Below, piece after piece: positions 47,605-58,509 of a stretch of 64,000 bases of DNA. The stretch is from Phytomonas francai. Its lineage: Eukaryota > Euglenozoa > Kinetoplastea > Trypanosomatida > Trypanosomatidae. Position 1 is the first letter of the stretch. Each line of letters starts with the position of its first letter. Both the position numbers and the translations under genes were made by a program. Location of the stretch: the NCBI GenBank assembly GCA_001766655.1, contig MJCC01000010.1, positions 559,257-623,256 of the forward strand. The letters run 5' to 3'. The notes beneath the pieces were generated by a model. That model was not told the DNA's origin. It saw nothing but the letters and a program-made list of their open reading frames with translations, and did not search any database.

Positions 47605-49684
47605 GGCAGTCGCAATTTTCCCTATCTTCTGCCGCAACTCCTTAACCTTCCTCTACGGGTTCGTTTTTTCTTAGCTCCTGGACTTTATACTGTTCTGATT
47701 TTTCCCTTAAGGGAACAGTATGCAACCGTATGGAAAACCCCTAATACAAACGTGGTTCAAGAATTTAAAATATTCTTTTTTTTTTTGTGCTCTGCAGCCG
47801 GCTTAGGGTTTGTTTAGTATTCTTTTAACATTTTTAATCCGTGAGGAAAAAGAAAAAGGGGAAAATCCAGAAATGTAAGGTAAAATATTGAAAAGTAACA
47901 GGAATCCTTGATTTTACAGATAACCAATGATGCAAAATGTGTGCGAACACTAAACCACAAGAACCAATTTTCTAATCAAGACCTCTATCGATTTTGACTC
48001 CTGAACATTAAAAAAAAATAATGATCTATACATTTTAACTTTTCCACTTCATTTAATGAAAATATTCTTGAATGTGTAAAATTCAATATAAAAAGCATAA
48101 GAAGCAGACTAGCTGGTCATGCACACAGAGTTCACCACTCCAGGTTGCAAGAAAAGACAGGTACAATCCACCTTTTCCATTCACCGGCACGGCTGAAGAG
48201 TTCTGGCCATAGCAATCAGATCAAGGGTTTAATCTCATCCAGGGGAGGTGGAGGAGAGGCTGGAATCCCAAATTCTTGTTCAATTACCCCCGGCACCTTA
48301 TTACGCGACGTATGGAACGCAGACCTGTATCAGTTATGGAGGCAACCAAGGGCGGCCATCTTCCAGGCAATGCTATGATCTACAAAACTTGAAGGGGAAA
48401 TGCGCTTGAATATTTAAGGAATGAAATTCATGGGGAAAGATTGTATGTCTATAAAGGTAAACGGTACTGGAAGGGCAAACTCATATTAAGAGACGAAGCT
48501 CATTAACGAAAGGTGCAATTTCCTACATTAATAAAAGAAGAGAATGCAATGGATACTTCAAGTCTCTACTGGCATGGATAATTAGACTTTTTCCGCTTCT
48601 TTGAGAATATAAAAAAGAGGATAAAAAGTGTTTATAGATGATAAACGCGCATTTGTATATATTTTAGTATAATTTATGCAATGTTTTATTAAGCGAATTC
48701 GGTTGAAAGATACCTTTTTCAAATGTTTTAAAAATCATAATATGTGCAAAAAAAGATGCACTACTGCAATTAAATAGGAAGTTAGTTTCTGGCGGAAGTA
48801 TATAAATAAAGTATACTGAGGAGTATTGATCAACATTTATAATCATTTTTTAATACGCATTTTGATTTTTTTTTCCCAGAGAATGAATAAGATTGTATCA
48901 AAGCATTTTGTTCTGATTGGAATTTCAAAAAAAAAAATACCAACAGTAAAAACCAACGTTTCTTTAAGAAATAATAAAGACTTAATCTTTTCCTGAACAT
49001 ATATTAGCCTTGCAATACATATATGCTGAAAATATATCATACGCTTTAATGATAATAAAGGTATGTAATGAGGATAAAAGTGCACTTGAAAGTAAATCAC
49101 AACTAGAAAACATCTCAATAATAATTCACGAAACTTCACAAAGTTAATCACTATATCATTTCTGAAAATAAATATATAATAATAACAATAATAACAATAT
49201 ATATATAATTTATACAAAGAAGAGAAGGAAATATATGATATCCAAGCATTTTGGAAGGATGTAAGTTGATAATTTTAGAGAATTATTTACCTCGCCATCC
49301 TGAGACCAAACACAGGAAATGGGTAAAAATAACCAGTTATGCATTACAACAGTAAAAAAAATCAGATAATAGTGTCAAAAAATGCATAAAAAACGAACAT
49401 TAATAACAATAGATAGATACAATTATCTAGTGAAGAACTTTTTGAATCAATATATGATACAAACATTGGCGCCATAGTTTTTATTCACAAAAAAGGTCTC
49501 AGGAGCCTTCTTTTTCGCACAATTGCTGCACTTATCGATATCTTTTGTCATGTTTAAGCTATTCATATTAATGACAATAAAATAATGAACCATACCACAC
49601 TATTGCATACATAAATACACATTAAAATCATCTATGATTCCACTACCATCACCACTGCCTCGACTATTTTTGGTGTCCAGTATG
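47605..49684. other. Long spacer with a GC-richer island
   Basis: No gene seen in 2.1 kb. Background is very AT-rich; the 124-codon frame at 48843-49217 is low-complexity AT translation. An island at about 48110-48380 has higher GC and an open plus-strand frame of 77 codons, with no recognisable family. Confidence 0.5.
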
Positions 49685-50587
49685 CTATTTAGTTGCAGGA
49701 ATGATCAAAAGCGAGCACTGCAGTTTTTCGTCTATGTTCATGACAGCTGCGTCGTTATCAAATTCTCCGCAGTAATTTGGTGCTGAAAAGATCGTCACAA
49801 GTTGCCGACTAGCAAAAAAACCGTAGCCACGCTGCATTACTTGATGCGCGCGCACAATGAGATCCATATCCACCATATCCAAAAAGTCATTGACAATGTC
49901 CTCGCCGAAGAGGTAGCTAACGCCGCGGTCGCTCTCGATGAAACCCTGAACGTCATCCTCGGGATCAGCCCAGAGCAAATCACACAAAACACCCCGGTCG
50001 GGTATATCACAAGGTCGCTCGATATCAAGAACCGAGCCTACAGAAGTCAAATCCGGGCTCAACCCGCCATGCATACAGATGATCTTTTCACCAATTACGC
50101 AGCACACTGGCATTACATTAAAGACGTCAGTGAATGCTTTGAAAAGCTTGATGTTATAGCGGCGCTTGATATCGTCGAAGAAACCATACATCTTGTTAAT
50201 ACTAGCACATTCATGGTTTCCGCGAAGCAAAAAGAAGTTTTCAGGATACACGATTTTGTAGCAGTACTGAAGAGTAATCGTCTCGACACTATATTTTCCT
50301 CGGTCTACGTAATCGCCTAAAAAGAGATAGTTGGAAAACGGCGGGAAGCCGCATTTCTCGTAGATACGCAAAAGATCATAAAATTGCCCATGAGTGTCTC
50401 CACACACACGCACGGGTGGGCGAATTTCTAAAAGCATCGGTTGAGACATAAAAATCTCGCGAACCTCAGTGAGTATGGAGCGAATTTCTTCCTCTTTAAT
50501 TAGAATTTGTCTCTGTGTCCGGCTCCGTTTGACAGACTGCATTTTTTCTATCAGTGAGTGCGCCACGGGGAGAACCGTCGAATTCAT
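49685..50587 (-). CDS. PP1: Protein phosphatase PP1 catalytic subunit, copy A
   Basis: Product of 300 residues, the PP1 core length. All PPP motifs are present: GDTHGQ, GDYVDRG, RGNHE, MHGG, and RAHQV. The RVxF-groove strands and the C-terminal [16 protein letters not shown] segment match PP1 rather than PP2A. It is the downstream member of a tandem pair. Its coding sequence from about 49695 to 50559 is nearly identical to copy B, and only the first nine or so and last few residues differ (start [11 protein letters not shown], end IIPATK). PP1 enzymes act with targeting subunits in the nucleus, the flagellum and the cytoplasm. Confidence 0.96.
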   Translation of the reverse strand: MNSTVLPVAHSLIEKMQSVKRSRTQRQILIKEEEIRSILTEVREIFMSQPMLLEIRPPVRVCGDTHGQFYDLLRIYEKCGFPPFSNYLFLGDYVDRGKYSVETITLQYCYKIVYPENFFLLRGNHECASINKMYGFFDDIKRRYNIKLFKAFTDVFNVMPVCCVIGEKIICMHGGLSPDLTSVGSVLDIERPCDIPDRGVLCDLLWADPEDDVQGFIESDRGVSYLFGEDIVNDFLDMVDMDLIVRAHQVMQRGYGFFASRQLVTIFSAPNYCGEFDNDAAVMNIDEKLQCSLLIIPATK

Positions 50588-50855
50588 TGTAGTCTACACT
50601 ATGTTTTATGCGCCACTACTTTGAATGGAATGGAATTATAGACTACAGCCCCGGTGAAAATTAAGAATGATCCTCCCTAAACTCTCACTTTTACTGCACT
50701 TCAGAATTAAAACCTCTCTATATTGTGGAGGGGAATGCCCGTGGATTAAGCTAGCAAAAAAAAGGCGTCCTAAAAATGAATATAATTTGTGTGAATCTGT
50801 TGCATGCAAAATCTATTAATCACCAGGTGATGGCCTTATGACCTCTTGGAGAACT

Positions 50856-50882
50856 CTTTGGAGGGGAGGGGGGGGGAGGGGA
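50856..50882 (-). promoter_or_regulatory. Predicted trans-splice acceptor of PP1 copy A
   Basis: On the minus strand a C-rich tract (complement of 50860-50882) is followed by CAAAG, AG at 50857-50856, about 270 nt before the ATG at 50587. Confidence 0.45.
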
Positions 50883-51304
50883 ACCTACGTTGGGAAACAG
50901 GAATTGATTGATTCAAGAATATAGTTGTCAAATTTCCACAGAAATATAATTGATTGTCAAAGCTTACTTTTTCAGACATACCCTATTCTTTGTTGTGTTA
51001 TTCGCTAGAATTAAGGGATTATCAGAATAGTGATAATAATAATAACAATGGCAATTGATTGTCAATCTGTCATCTAACGACAGACTAACAAGGTAAGATT
51101 TATCACATACCTCGGATGCAATGGATAATAGAGCCCGTCACGATATATATCCTTTTTTTATATGACCCAAAATTTAGCCTTCCTGCCATACTTTTACCAA
51201 CATCCTGTTGCAAATCATCCTACTCCTGTCAGTGAGATCTCGAAGAACATAAATACATTATTTACGAATGTAAGGGGAAAGCATTCAGTATAATAAACTA
51301 AAAT

Positions 51305-51308
<4 letters not shown>

Positions 51309-51343
<35 letters not shown>
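51309..51343. repeat. (TA)n microsatellite
   Basis: About 17 TA units in the spacer between the PP1 copies. Confidence 0.95.
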
Positions 51344-51349
<6 letters not shown>

Positions 51350-52053
51350 TTATTTATGCATGCATGCATATATCATGCATATATAAGTATTTTAACTAGT
51401 GTAATAATTCTACATTTTCCACGCATTCACATAAATCTTCCAATTAGCTATATTTTATTATTATTTCCTTCCCACTCTATAACAATAATAGAATCTTATA
51501 AGAGCAAGAAGGATGGGGAGGTAGGGTCCTATCAAAACTATTGTGCACCAATACTTAATATACGTCTATATAGATATAGATATATACTTAATTTTAAAAG
51601 GGAAATTATTTTTTACAATTTACAAGTAAAAAAAATAAATAACAAAAAAGTACCCAAGAAATATTTTCAGTGTGCATCTTCCGATTCGAAAATGTGGAAA
51701 CAAAGCTTCTTTAAAAAGAAGGAAAATAAATACAAAAATAAGAGACATTTTTGACGTTCTTCCTTTCGTTTTGTCCAGTTTCAATGCTTTTCGCAGCTTT
51801 GAAACACAAATAGCAGAAAACATTAACAAAACTACTAACCTGTTAACTAACATCGGTTCAGGTAGCTAGGTTTTAAGCTACACCAATATTAAAACATACA
51901 TCTGAAAAAATAAAATAAGCAAATCCTCTGAAATTATACATCTAAAATAATTATTACTCACCAACAAACACTACAAAAAAAAAAAAAAGTACACAATGCA
52001 GTCCGTGACAAATACATGATTCTGAGATATATACAAAGATTTTTATTAATAGT

Positions 52054-52956
52054 TTACTTGCGGCTCGCAGGAATGATCAAAAACGAGCACTGCAGTTTTT
52101 CGTCTATGCTCATGACAGCTGCGTCGTTATCAAATTCTCCGCAGTAATTTGGTGCTGAAAAGATCGTCACAAGTTGCCGACTAGCAAAAAAACCGTAGCC
52201 ACGCTGCATTACTTGATGCGCGCGCACAATGAGATCCATATCCACCATATCCAAAAAGTCATTGACAATGTCCTCGCCGAAGAGGTAGCTAACGCCGCGG
52301 TCGCTCTCGATGAAACCCTGAACGTCATCCTCGGGATCAGCCCAGAGCAAATCACACAAAACACCCCGGTCGGGTATATCACAAGGTCGCTCGATATCAA
52401 GAACCGAGCCTACAGAAGTCAAATCCGGGCTCAACCCGCCATGCATACAGATGATCTTTTCACCAATTACGCAGCACACTGGCATTACATTAAAGACGTC
52501 AGTGAATGCTTTGAAAAGCTTGATGTTATAGCGGCGCTTGATATCGTCGAAGAAACCATACATCTTGTTAATACTAGCACATTCATGGTTTCCGCGAAGC
52601 AAAAAGAAGTTTTCAGGATACACGATTTTGTAGCAGTACTGAAGAGTAATCGTCTCGACACTATATTTTCCTCGGTCTACGTAATCGCCTAAAAAGAGAT
52701 AGTTGGAAAACGGCGGGAAGCCGCATTTCTCGTAGATACGCAAAAGATCATAAAATTGCCCATGAGTGTCTCCACACACACGCACGGGTGGGCGAATTTC
52801 TAAAAGCATCGGTTGAGACATAAAAATCTCGCGAACCTCAGTGAGTATGGAGCGAATTTCTTCCTCTTTAATTAGAATTTGTCTCTGTGTCCGGCTCCCT
52901 TTGACAGACTGCATTTTTTCTATCAGTGACTGTGCAATTTTTGAGGTTGCGCTCAT
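52054..52956 (-). CDS. PP1: Protein phosphatase PP1 catalytic subunit, copy B
   Basis: Product of 300 residues with the same motifs and catalytic residues as copy A. The DNA from about 52067 to 52931 is almost identical to 49695-50559, with only about four differences seen by eye, including the one giving G instead of R in VKGSRTQ. The start ([10 protein letters not shown]) and the end (IIPASRK) are different, and the flanking spacers share no obvious similarity. This indicates recent gene conversion or strong constraint on the core, and possible different roles for the two termini. It precedes copy A in the direction of transcription. Confidence 0.96.
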   Translation of the reverse strand: MSATSKIAQSLIEKMQSVKGSRTQRQILIKEEEIRSILTEVREIFMSQPMLLEIRPPVRVCGDTHGQFYDLLRIYEKCGFPPFSNYLFLGDYVDRGKYSVETITLQYCYKIVYPENFFLLRGNHECASINKMYGFFDDIKRRYNIKLFKAFTDVFNVMPVCCVIGEKIICMHGGLSPDLTSVGSVLDIERPCDIPDRGVLCDLLWADPEDDVQGFIESDRGVSYLFGEDIVNDFLDMVDMDLIVRAHQVMQRGYGFFASRQLVTIFSAPNYCGEFDNDAAVMSIDEKLQCSFLIIPASRK

Positions 52957-54091
52957 TTTTTAAACTTCGCCTTTTTATTATGCACTAGTTCCACGCTTCC
53001 CACGCTTAGCTTCGAGGAGTCTTCAGACTCCACCTTATAGGAACTAGTGGTCGTTGAAGATAAATTTGATTCTTCTTCTCTGATGCGTGGTATTATATGT
53101 ATTTTTGTAATATGGTAGAAATTAACACACAGTAATTTGTAATAATAGTTAAGTACCTATTCAAGAAATTGGAATAAGGTGGAGATATCGTTTAATCATT
53201 AGCAGTTCATTTGCACTTGCTATCATTCAATCCTGACGACACATTTTAAGCTTGCGCTCAGCACAATCTTTCACTCATTAATACATCGAAATTATCAGAG
53301 TATTTGTTCAACATATATTCCATACCTGCTAAGGTTCACATACACGGAAATCAAACTTACGTGGGCCCTCTTGTGAGAATTAACTCCCTCTGTATCCTCC
53401 ACAGAGAGGCAGTGGTGGTGTGACAGAAACATACCCACGACAAGAACACAAGGGGCCGACTCGACAACTCAACTCGAACAAGGAGGCCCCTAAATTCGTT
53501 TCGAGTCCAATATCAACTACACCTTGGATACCTTCCAGAAGCGATGGAATAAAAATACGTTTTCATTCAATGCATATATTTTTATCTTAATTTTCATAAA
53601 AAGGCAATAATTACTGATGGGGAAACCCATACCGACCAGAGAGGGGGCCATTTTACCGGGTATATTTGTGAGCAATAGCAAAAGCAAAATGTATAAAACA
53701 TCAAGATTCTCTTTTCTCCCTACTGTAGCTGAGTTCAACTATAATTAGCATAATAAAAATCATCCCTGATTCAGCATTTCATATTTTCATTCCAATACTT
53801 AGAAGGGAAGGAATTGAAATCAAGAAAGGTTCCCAGTACCAAGACGCAATACAAGAATAGGATGTATAATATGTTAAAGGTTATTTTCTTCGATATTAGC
53901 AGTACATTTTACCTCCCATAGATAAAAAGACCTCAATAAATTAATACATCTCACCGCGCTGCTGTATATAGTTGTGATAATAAGTTTATTTTTCATCCTG
54001 GTCATCAACAAAGATATCCCGATCTTATGAATTAGGATTGTCTGAAATATATGGAGGATAACGGAGCCCATTGATCACGTATTTTGCACTG
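52957..54091. other. Long spacer with a small GC-rich patch
   Basis: No gene seen. A GC-richer patch at about 53360-53520 has no coherent frame. The rest is AT-rich. Confidence 0.55.
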
Positions 54092-54628
54092 CTATAAAAT
54101 GTATGTAATTTTTTCGTGCCAAGCCAATGCCGGGGAAGCGACTGAGAGACCAGATGTTCCTTTATAAGTATCAACATTGTCGTATAGATCTCCCTTCCCA
54201 GGACGGTAAACGGAAAACTCGGGGAGATCGCAAACTTTTGAATTGGGGCTGCTCACAATTACTATCTCAGGAGCCTCCTCTTCTGTTTCCCTATTTTGGA
54301 CTTCCATCTGCCCGGAAAGAGGCAAATTAGTTTCACAGTGCGTCGGATCCTTTAAAGCTTCAAGTCTGGCCTTTCGGATACAGCACTGCACTTCCTCTGC
54401 AGCTTTTGCTGCAATGCTCAGATGTAACTCACGTTCATCTTGCATCTTCTGTAGATCCTTAGTGAGAAGCATAAGGTCGAAGCAATCTATTTCGTCTTGG
54501 TCGGTTACAGAACCCTTCGAGGGCGAGTTGCATCCTTTCTCGACGTCACAAAAGGAGTTGCTGATCCCGCAAGCAAGGGTTTCAGAGGAACGTTCCCACA
54601 ATGTGATGCCGATGTCTAAATTCGACAT
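54092..54628 (-). CDS. Small unrecognised protein with a helical middle
   Basis: Product of 178 residues from the ATG at 54628. The middle (about 45-95) is a charged helix or coiled coil, around LLTKDLQKMQDERELHLSIAAKAAEEVQ. The ends are polar with many S, C and P residues and look disordered. There is no signal peptide or membrane span. Coding composition and strand agree with its neighbours, which supports a real gene. I do not recognise a family. Confidence 0.55.
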   Translation of the reverse strand: MSNLDIGITLWERSSETLACGISNSFCDVEKGCNSPSKGSVTDQDEIDCFDLMLLTKDLQKMQDERELHLSIAAKAAEEVQCCIRKARLEALKDPTHCETNLPLSGQMEVQNRETEEEAPEIVIVSSPNSKVCDLPEFSVYRPGKGDLYDNVDTYKGTSGLSVASPALAWHEKITYIL

Positions 54629-55009
54629 CACTTCTGCGCCTCGTATCCTACTTTTATAACTTTTCTAATACCACCTATACCTAAAAAGAATCGTCGAGGG
54701 AACTTGGGTATATGCTTTTTTGTCTGTATATGAATTAATTAAAGATCTGCTTTCCATTTTAAAAGCGCATAAAAAACACCAAGTAAAATCAAGATCGCCT
54801 ACTAAACATTATAAGGAAAGCTTGATGATTATCTAGTATATATATATATGTGTGTGTGTGTTGTGCGTCTTTTGTCTGTCAAAAAATAAAACGCTCCGTT
54901 AAAAATACACAAAAAATTGAAAACTTTGCTTGATAATGTTAGATAAGCTTTGCTTTTCCGTCTCACTTCCAATATTTAATGAACCGTATCAAAATAAAAG
55001 AACCTGGAT
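54629..55009. other. Spacer with a TA/TG microsatellite
   Basis: A TA run continues into TG at about 54837-54861 downstream of the next gene. Nothing else seen. Confidence 0.6.
54837..54861. repeat. (TA)n-(TG)n microsatellite
   Basis: Short compound dinucleotide repeat in the spacer. Confidence 0.85.
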
Positions 55010-56473
55010 CTATTCACATCGGAATTCCTGAAATGCCCTTAGTATTGACGATGTATTTTTCATGTCCACCCCAGTTCGAAGCCGCCCAACGATATCAGTG
55101 CGGCATCCTATGATAGATTTGCACAGGCTTACTGACTTAACCAAAACCCCAGCCAACAGTCGTGCATCCAGGTTACCAGGCGAAATACAGTGTCGATGTC
55201 TAGTGTCATTAACGAAGTGGTTTTTGATCGGCACTATGTGTTTATTGAAAGAGTGATATACAATGTCCGAAACGCGGAATAGCGAAAACCGCATTGGACT
55301 GTAGTGTGCTTCAGGGGTATCCTCTGGTAGTTCTGCGGGGCTTGGGGTTCTCTTCAGGTACTGGAACATACTGGGGAAAAGGTATATGGGGAAAAAAGAG
55401 GAAAGTAGCGCCCCCTTGCATCGATCGTCTCCTCTTCCGACACCGGAAGAGTAGAGAAAAGCAGGGACGCCGCAGAGTTCGGACAGTATCCTCTCCTGCC
55501 ACCGTACCGTTCTCACATAATCATGCTGTGAGGTCAACCAGCGGTACCAATACAACGGTGATACCCGTGAGCTGTGAACCCAAAGAGGGGTAAGTGCGAC
55601 AAAATGTGCATCCACACGCTGGCACACATCAAGGGCCCGTGTTAATCCACTGGAACGATCTAACGAGGCCACTAGCAGCTTCTCCTTTAGCTGCCACCAG
55701 CGGCGATTCAGTGCAGGTTCAGGAAACACGGAAGCGAGATGATACACTACAGAAGCTTGTCGCATAGCAAGCTCCAAATCCTGTTGAGAGGTCATGTCGC
55801 CTTCTATGATTTCGAGCGCCACACGCCGTCGCAACGAAGTGTTCGGGCGAGAAGCCCGGGGAAAGGATACCGATCGGGATGGATTTGCCTTGTGTTCATA
55901 TTCATATCGAAGGATCCGGTTTCCACCCCCTCGCTCGTCCACATAGGAAACTTCGTTAGCGTTCCTTGGGTAAGTTAAGCTTGATGGTAAATGAAAACCT
56001 TCGGATTCCTTTTGTTTCCCCTCCTGCTCCACTTTCGTGTTGGGGATGTAAATAGACTTTGCATACTCAGCGTTACTTGTGAGAACGGAAACGCTGATAC
56101 ATCGTCTAAGGTACTGCTCTGCTATAAATCTACCTATAAAACCACCAGCACCGATGATGGTAACATGCTCTGTTGGGGTAGACCCTAGCGTGCAATCCGA
56201 GTCATCTTTATTTACTTCAGGACGAGAATCGGCCCTAAGGACGTCTGAGACACGTGTAGCTGTTGCGTTCCTTAACGGGAAAAACAGCAACCCACTACCC
56301 GCATCCATAACTGAGGGCGCCGCCTTTGCCTCGGCCTCTACAACAAGATTGAAATCTCGTGTGCATTCTTCTCGAAATACACTGTACAACGAGTTTTGCG
56401 TAGCTCTATGAACACGAATCCGAACGAAATTGCAGTAATCAATTGCCTTGGACCCTGAGCATGATGAAACCAT
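55010..56473 (-). CDS. NDUFA9-like atypical short-chain dehydrogenase fold protein
   Basis: Product of 487 residues. A Rossmann fold begins near residue 103: the dinucleotide loop is IIGAGGFIG, with glycines at 108, 111 and 114. The DxAMR and VVYHLAS segment (about 235-255) matches extended and atypical SDRs. The active site region reads DYVRTVRWQERILSELCGV then GVGRGDD, which aligns with the NDUFA9-type motif; the usual catalytic lysine is missing, so catalysis is unlikely. NDUFA9 is a structural NADPH-binding subunit of respiratory complex I. A long polar insert lies between the first strand and the central sheet. The N-terminus is not a clear presequence. A paralogue of NDUFA9 rather than the subunit itself cannot be excluded. 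Confidence 0.7.
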   Translation of the reverse strand: MVSSCSGSKAIDYCNFVRIRVHRATQNSLYSVFREECTRDFNLVVEAEAKAAPSVMDAGSGLLFFPLRNATATRVSDVLRADSRPEVNKDDSDCTLGSTPTEHVTIIGAGGFIGRFIAEQYLRRCISVSVLTSNAEYAKSIYIPNTKVEQEGKQKESEGFHLPSSLTYPRNANEVSYVDERGGGNRILRYEYEHKANPSRSVSFPRASRPNTSLRRRVALEIIEGDMTSQQDLELAMRQASVVYHLASVFPEPALNRRWWQLKEKLLVASLDRSSGLTRALDVCQRVDAHFVALTPLWVHSSRVSPLYWYRWLTSQHDYVRTVRWQERILSELCGVPAFLYSSGVGRGDDRCKGALLSSFFPIYLFPSMFQYLKRTPSPAELPEDTPEAHYSPMRFSLFRVSDIVYHSFNKHIVPIKNHFVNDTRHRHCISPGNLDARLLAGVLVKSVSLCKSIIGCRTDIVGRLRTGVDMKNTSSILRAFQEFRCE

Positions 56474-56725
56474 CTCTTTTAATTAATTCGAGATATGTCT
56501 TATTGAAAAAGGCAGCAAAAAAGAAAAAGACAGAGAGACAGATGCGAAATAATGAAATAAAGGGCTTCTGAGAGAGCTCTAAACGCCTTACACTTATGTG
56601 AAAATATATTATCATTCGCTAATAAATAGCGAATACAGATCCCCTCCTAACTTTAATAGAAACTATAATGTGAATCATCGTTATTAACTTAAACAAAGAG
56701 GTGAAAAAACAACACTGATCCTTCC
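56474..56725. other. Spacer
   Basis: AT-rich; nothing recognised. Confidence 0.6.
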
Positions 56726-58210
56726 TTACTTCTTAATTGAAGCTGCATTCTCCTCTGAGCACATAGTTGCCATAAGCATCTGCTTTGGCCGCCCTTCAGG
56801 CTCTTCGCAGATTAGCTTCTCTAGTAAATCTCGACGTTCAAAGATATGCGCACCTTTTGCGCAGGCAATTCGAATTAAATCACTGGGGTGCCTCCAATAG
56901 ACCTCAAACACATCCTCCACAAAACGCGAGTAGCCCAATAATGCCAAGTAAATAATTGTGTAGGCTAGTTGACCAATAATACGGTTGGAACTGAGTTCAT
57001 TCTCAGAAACGTGCAAGACACGCTCAACATCTGGCGTCCGCTCCGAGGCTGCCGTCAAAAACTTCAGTTCTTCTATCAACTCTTGAGTTCCTTTGAGTGT
57101 GTTTTCACAGGAAAAAGCAGCGAGAACATCAACAGGGGTGTCTAAAGGATAAGAAGTGTTCATGACCTGATTAAAGCGCTGCACCAACGGTCGCCCGCCG
57201 CACATTCTCGTGTTTGCTGGGTAATTGATGGTGCAAAAAATAGGCATCTCGAGCAAGATATCCTCTTTGTCGTCGCCCGGTAGGTGAACTTGGCGGTGAT
57301 CCACCTGAAGATCCAATCTTGTGTGAAACATCAAGAGAGATTTAGAGTATATGGTTCGGAAGGCGCACATACGCACTGGGGTGTCCTCAAGGTGTTCATT
57401 ACCATCACTGAGCAGAAGGGGCCACCCAAAGACGAATGGATTTGACTTCATCATGCGGTTTTCAATCAAGCGAAAGTGCGCTGAGGTGCCTAAGAAAAGG
57501 TTGTGCTCCAATGGGTAATCCATTTCCACAGAATGTGGATTACGGCTTCTCATGTCCTCGATAAACCTGTTTTTCATATATGAAGGGCTGAGAGTTCCAG
57601 TGAGCGATTCTTTCTTCTGCTTTTCAATTCCGTTTTGTAGCTCCTCGTAGTACGGCAGATATTTTTTCATGTGCTCCACGTCGACATCAAGGAACTCGCT
57701 GAATACTTTTTGGATGGCACTGAAAGATGGTCTTACAGTGTGCCAAAGCAGTGGTGGGAAGTATTCAGATAGCTGAATCATAATCTTCTCAGTTGGACTA
57801 TTATGATCCCATAAAAGTCGGCATAACTTATTCGGTTGATTAATAACAGGAGAGTCCTCTCTATCTGGAAAAGGAAAGGCCTCCCCAATTACAGTGTACT
57901 CCGTGTTAACATCCCCTAGACAGAGACGCTTCCGCAGAATACTGCTCATATTCACTGGATCATAAAGTTCCTTGTCGAATATAAAAGGTTTTCGATACCA
58001 CGACAACTCGTCGTAAATCTTTATGTCAAAGGAAATTGTTTTCTCTTTGGATTTAGAATCTTCACGAAGTTGAGCAATCCAAGCGGGTGGTGATACAGCT
58101 GATGAAGATGACACATGCCGCTGGGAGAACAACAAAAATGGCTGCAATCCAGCCACCCTGCGTTTACCCGTGTAGTTGAAAAAGTTCTGCGAGCACAATG
58201 AACGATGCAT
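56726..58210 (-). CDS. Mitochondrial protein of unknown function
   Basis: Product of 494 residues from the ATG at 58210; the frame upstream starts at GTG. The N-terminus (MHRSLCSQNFFNYTGKRRVAG) fits a mitochondrial presequence. The body mixes beta-like and helical regions without membrane spans. The end is helical (LAYTIIYLALLGYSRFVEDVFEVYW). A stretch with paired C and G residues (CTINYPANTRMCGGRP) may be a fold core. Many kinetoplastid-only subunits of mitochondrial complexes look like this, so membership of such a complex is a reasonable but unproven guess. No family name is assigned. Confidence 0.65.
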   Translation of the reverse strand: MHRSLCSQNFFNYTGKRRVAGLQPFLLFSQRHVSSSSAVSPPAWIAQLREDSKSKEKTISFDIKIYDELSWYRKPFIFDKELYDPVNMSSILRKRLCLGDVNTEYTVIGEAFPFPDREDSPVINQPNKLCRLLWDHNSPTEKIMIQLSEYFPPLLWHTVRPSFSAIQKVFSEFLDVDVEHMKKYLPYYEELQNGIEKQKKESLTGTLSPSYMKNRFIEDMRSRNPHSVEMDYPLEHNLFLGTSAHFRLIENRMMKSNPFVFGWPLLLSDGNEHLEDTPVRMCAFRTIYSKSLLMFHTRLDLQVDHRQVHLPGDDKEDILLEMPIFCTINYPANTRMCGGRPLVQRFNQVMNTSYPLDTPVDVLAAFSCENTLKGTQELIEELKFLTAASERTPDVERVLHVSENELSSNRIIGQLAYTIIYLALLGYSRFVEDVFEVYWRHPSDLIRIACAKGAHIFERRDLLEKLICEEPEGRPKQMLMATMCSEENAASIKK

Positions 58211-58509
58211 TTTCACCTTGATTATATCGGTATGTTACAGATACGTTAGGGCACCCCCTTCCCCACGCCACTTTCTATCAAGAAATAAGCATGTGGCATA
58301 TGGTGTCACAAGAATAAATAGAAAATGGGACAGGAAAAAAAGGTGTAAGTGTGCTTAATAAAATCGGAATTTTTCCCTCTTTACCCCTTTCAAAGGTGAT
58401 TACAGGTGAAGCCAATTTTTACTTTATTATTTTGTTTAATTAATCGAAGGATTAGACTAATACTACCGCTTCCGGCTCGAGCCTACTCCTGCTGCAATAA
58501 AACGGGGAG

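Larger units (their letters stand above)
50588..52053. other. Spacer between the PP1 copies
   Basis: No gene seen in 1.5 kb. It holds a C-rich splice-acceptor-like tract for copy A (50856-50882), a TA microsatellite at 51309-51343 and A-rich runs. The frames at 51356-51754 and 51620-51853 have AT-rich composition only. Confidence 0.6.

Noticed and set aside
48165..48185. Short match of 13 bases (TTTTCCATTCACC) with the 290-bp repeat
   Set aside because: Too short and out of order with the rest of the repeat; likely chance.
48843..49217. 124-codon minus-strand frame
   Set aside because: Low-complexity, AT-derived product rich in Y, F, I and K, with no motif.
49802..50320. 172-codon antisense frame identical in both PP1 copies
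   Set aside because: Its identity between copies follows from the near-identity of the PP1 genes and is not independent evidence of coding.
51356..51754. 132-codon plus-strand frame between the PP1 copies
   Set aside because: Starts next to a TA microsatellite, wrong strand, AT-rich composition.
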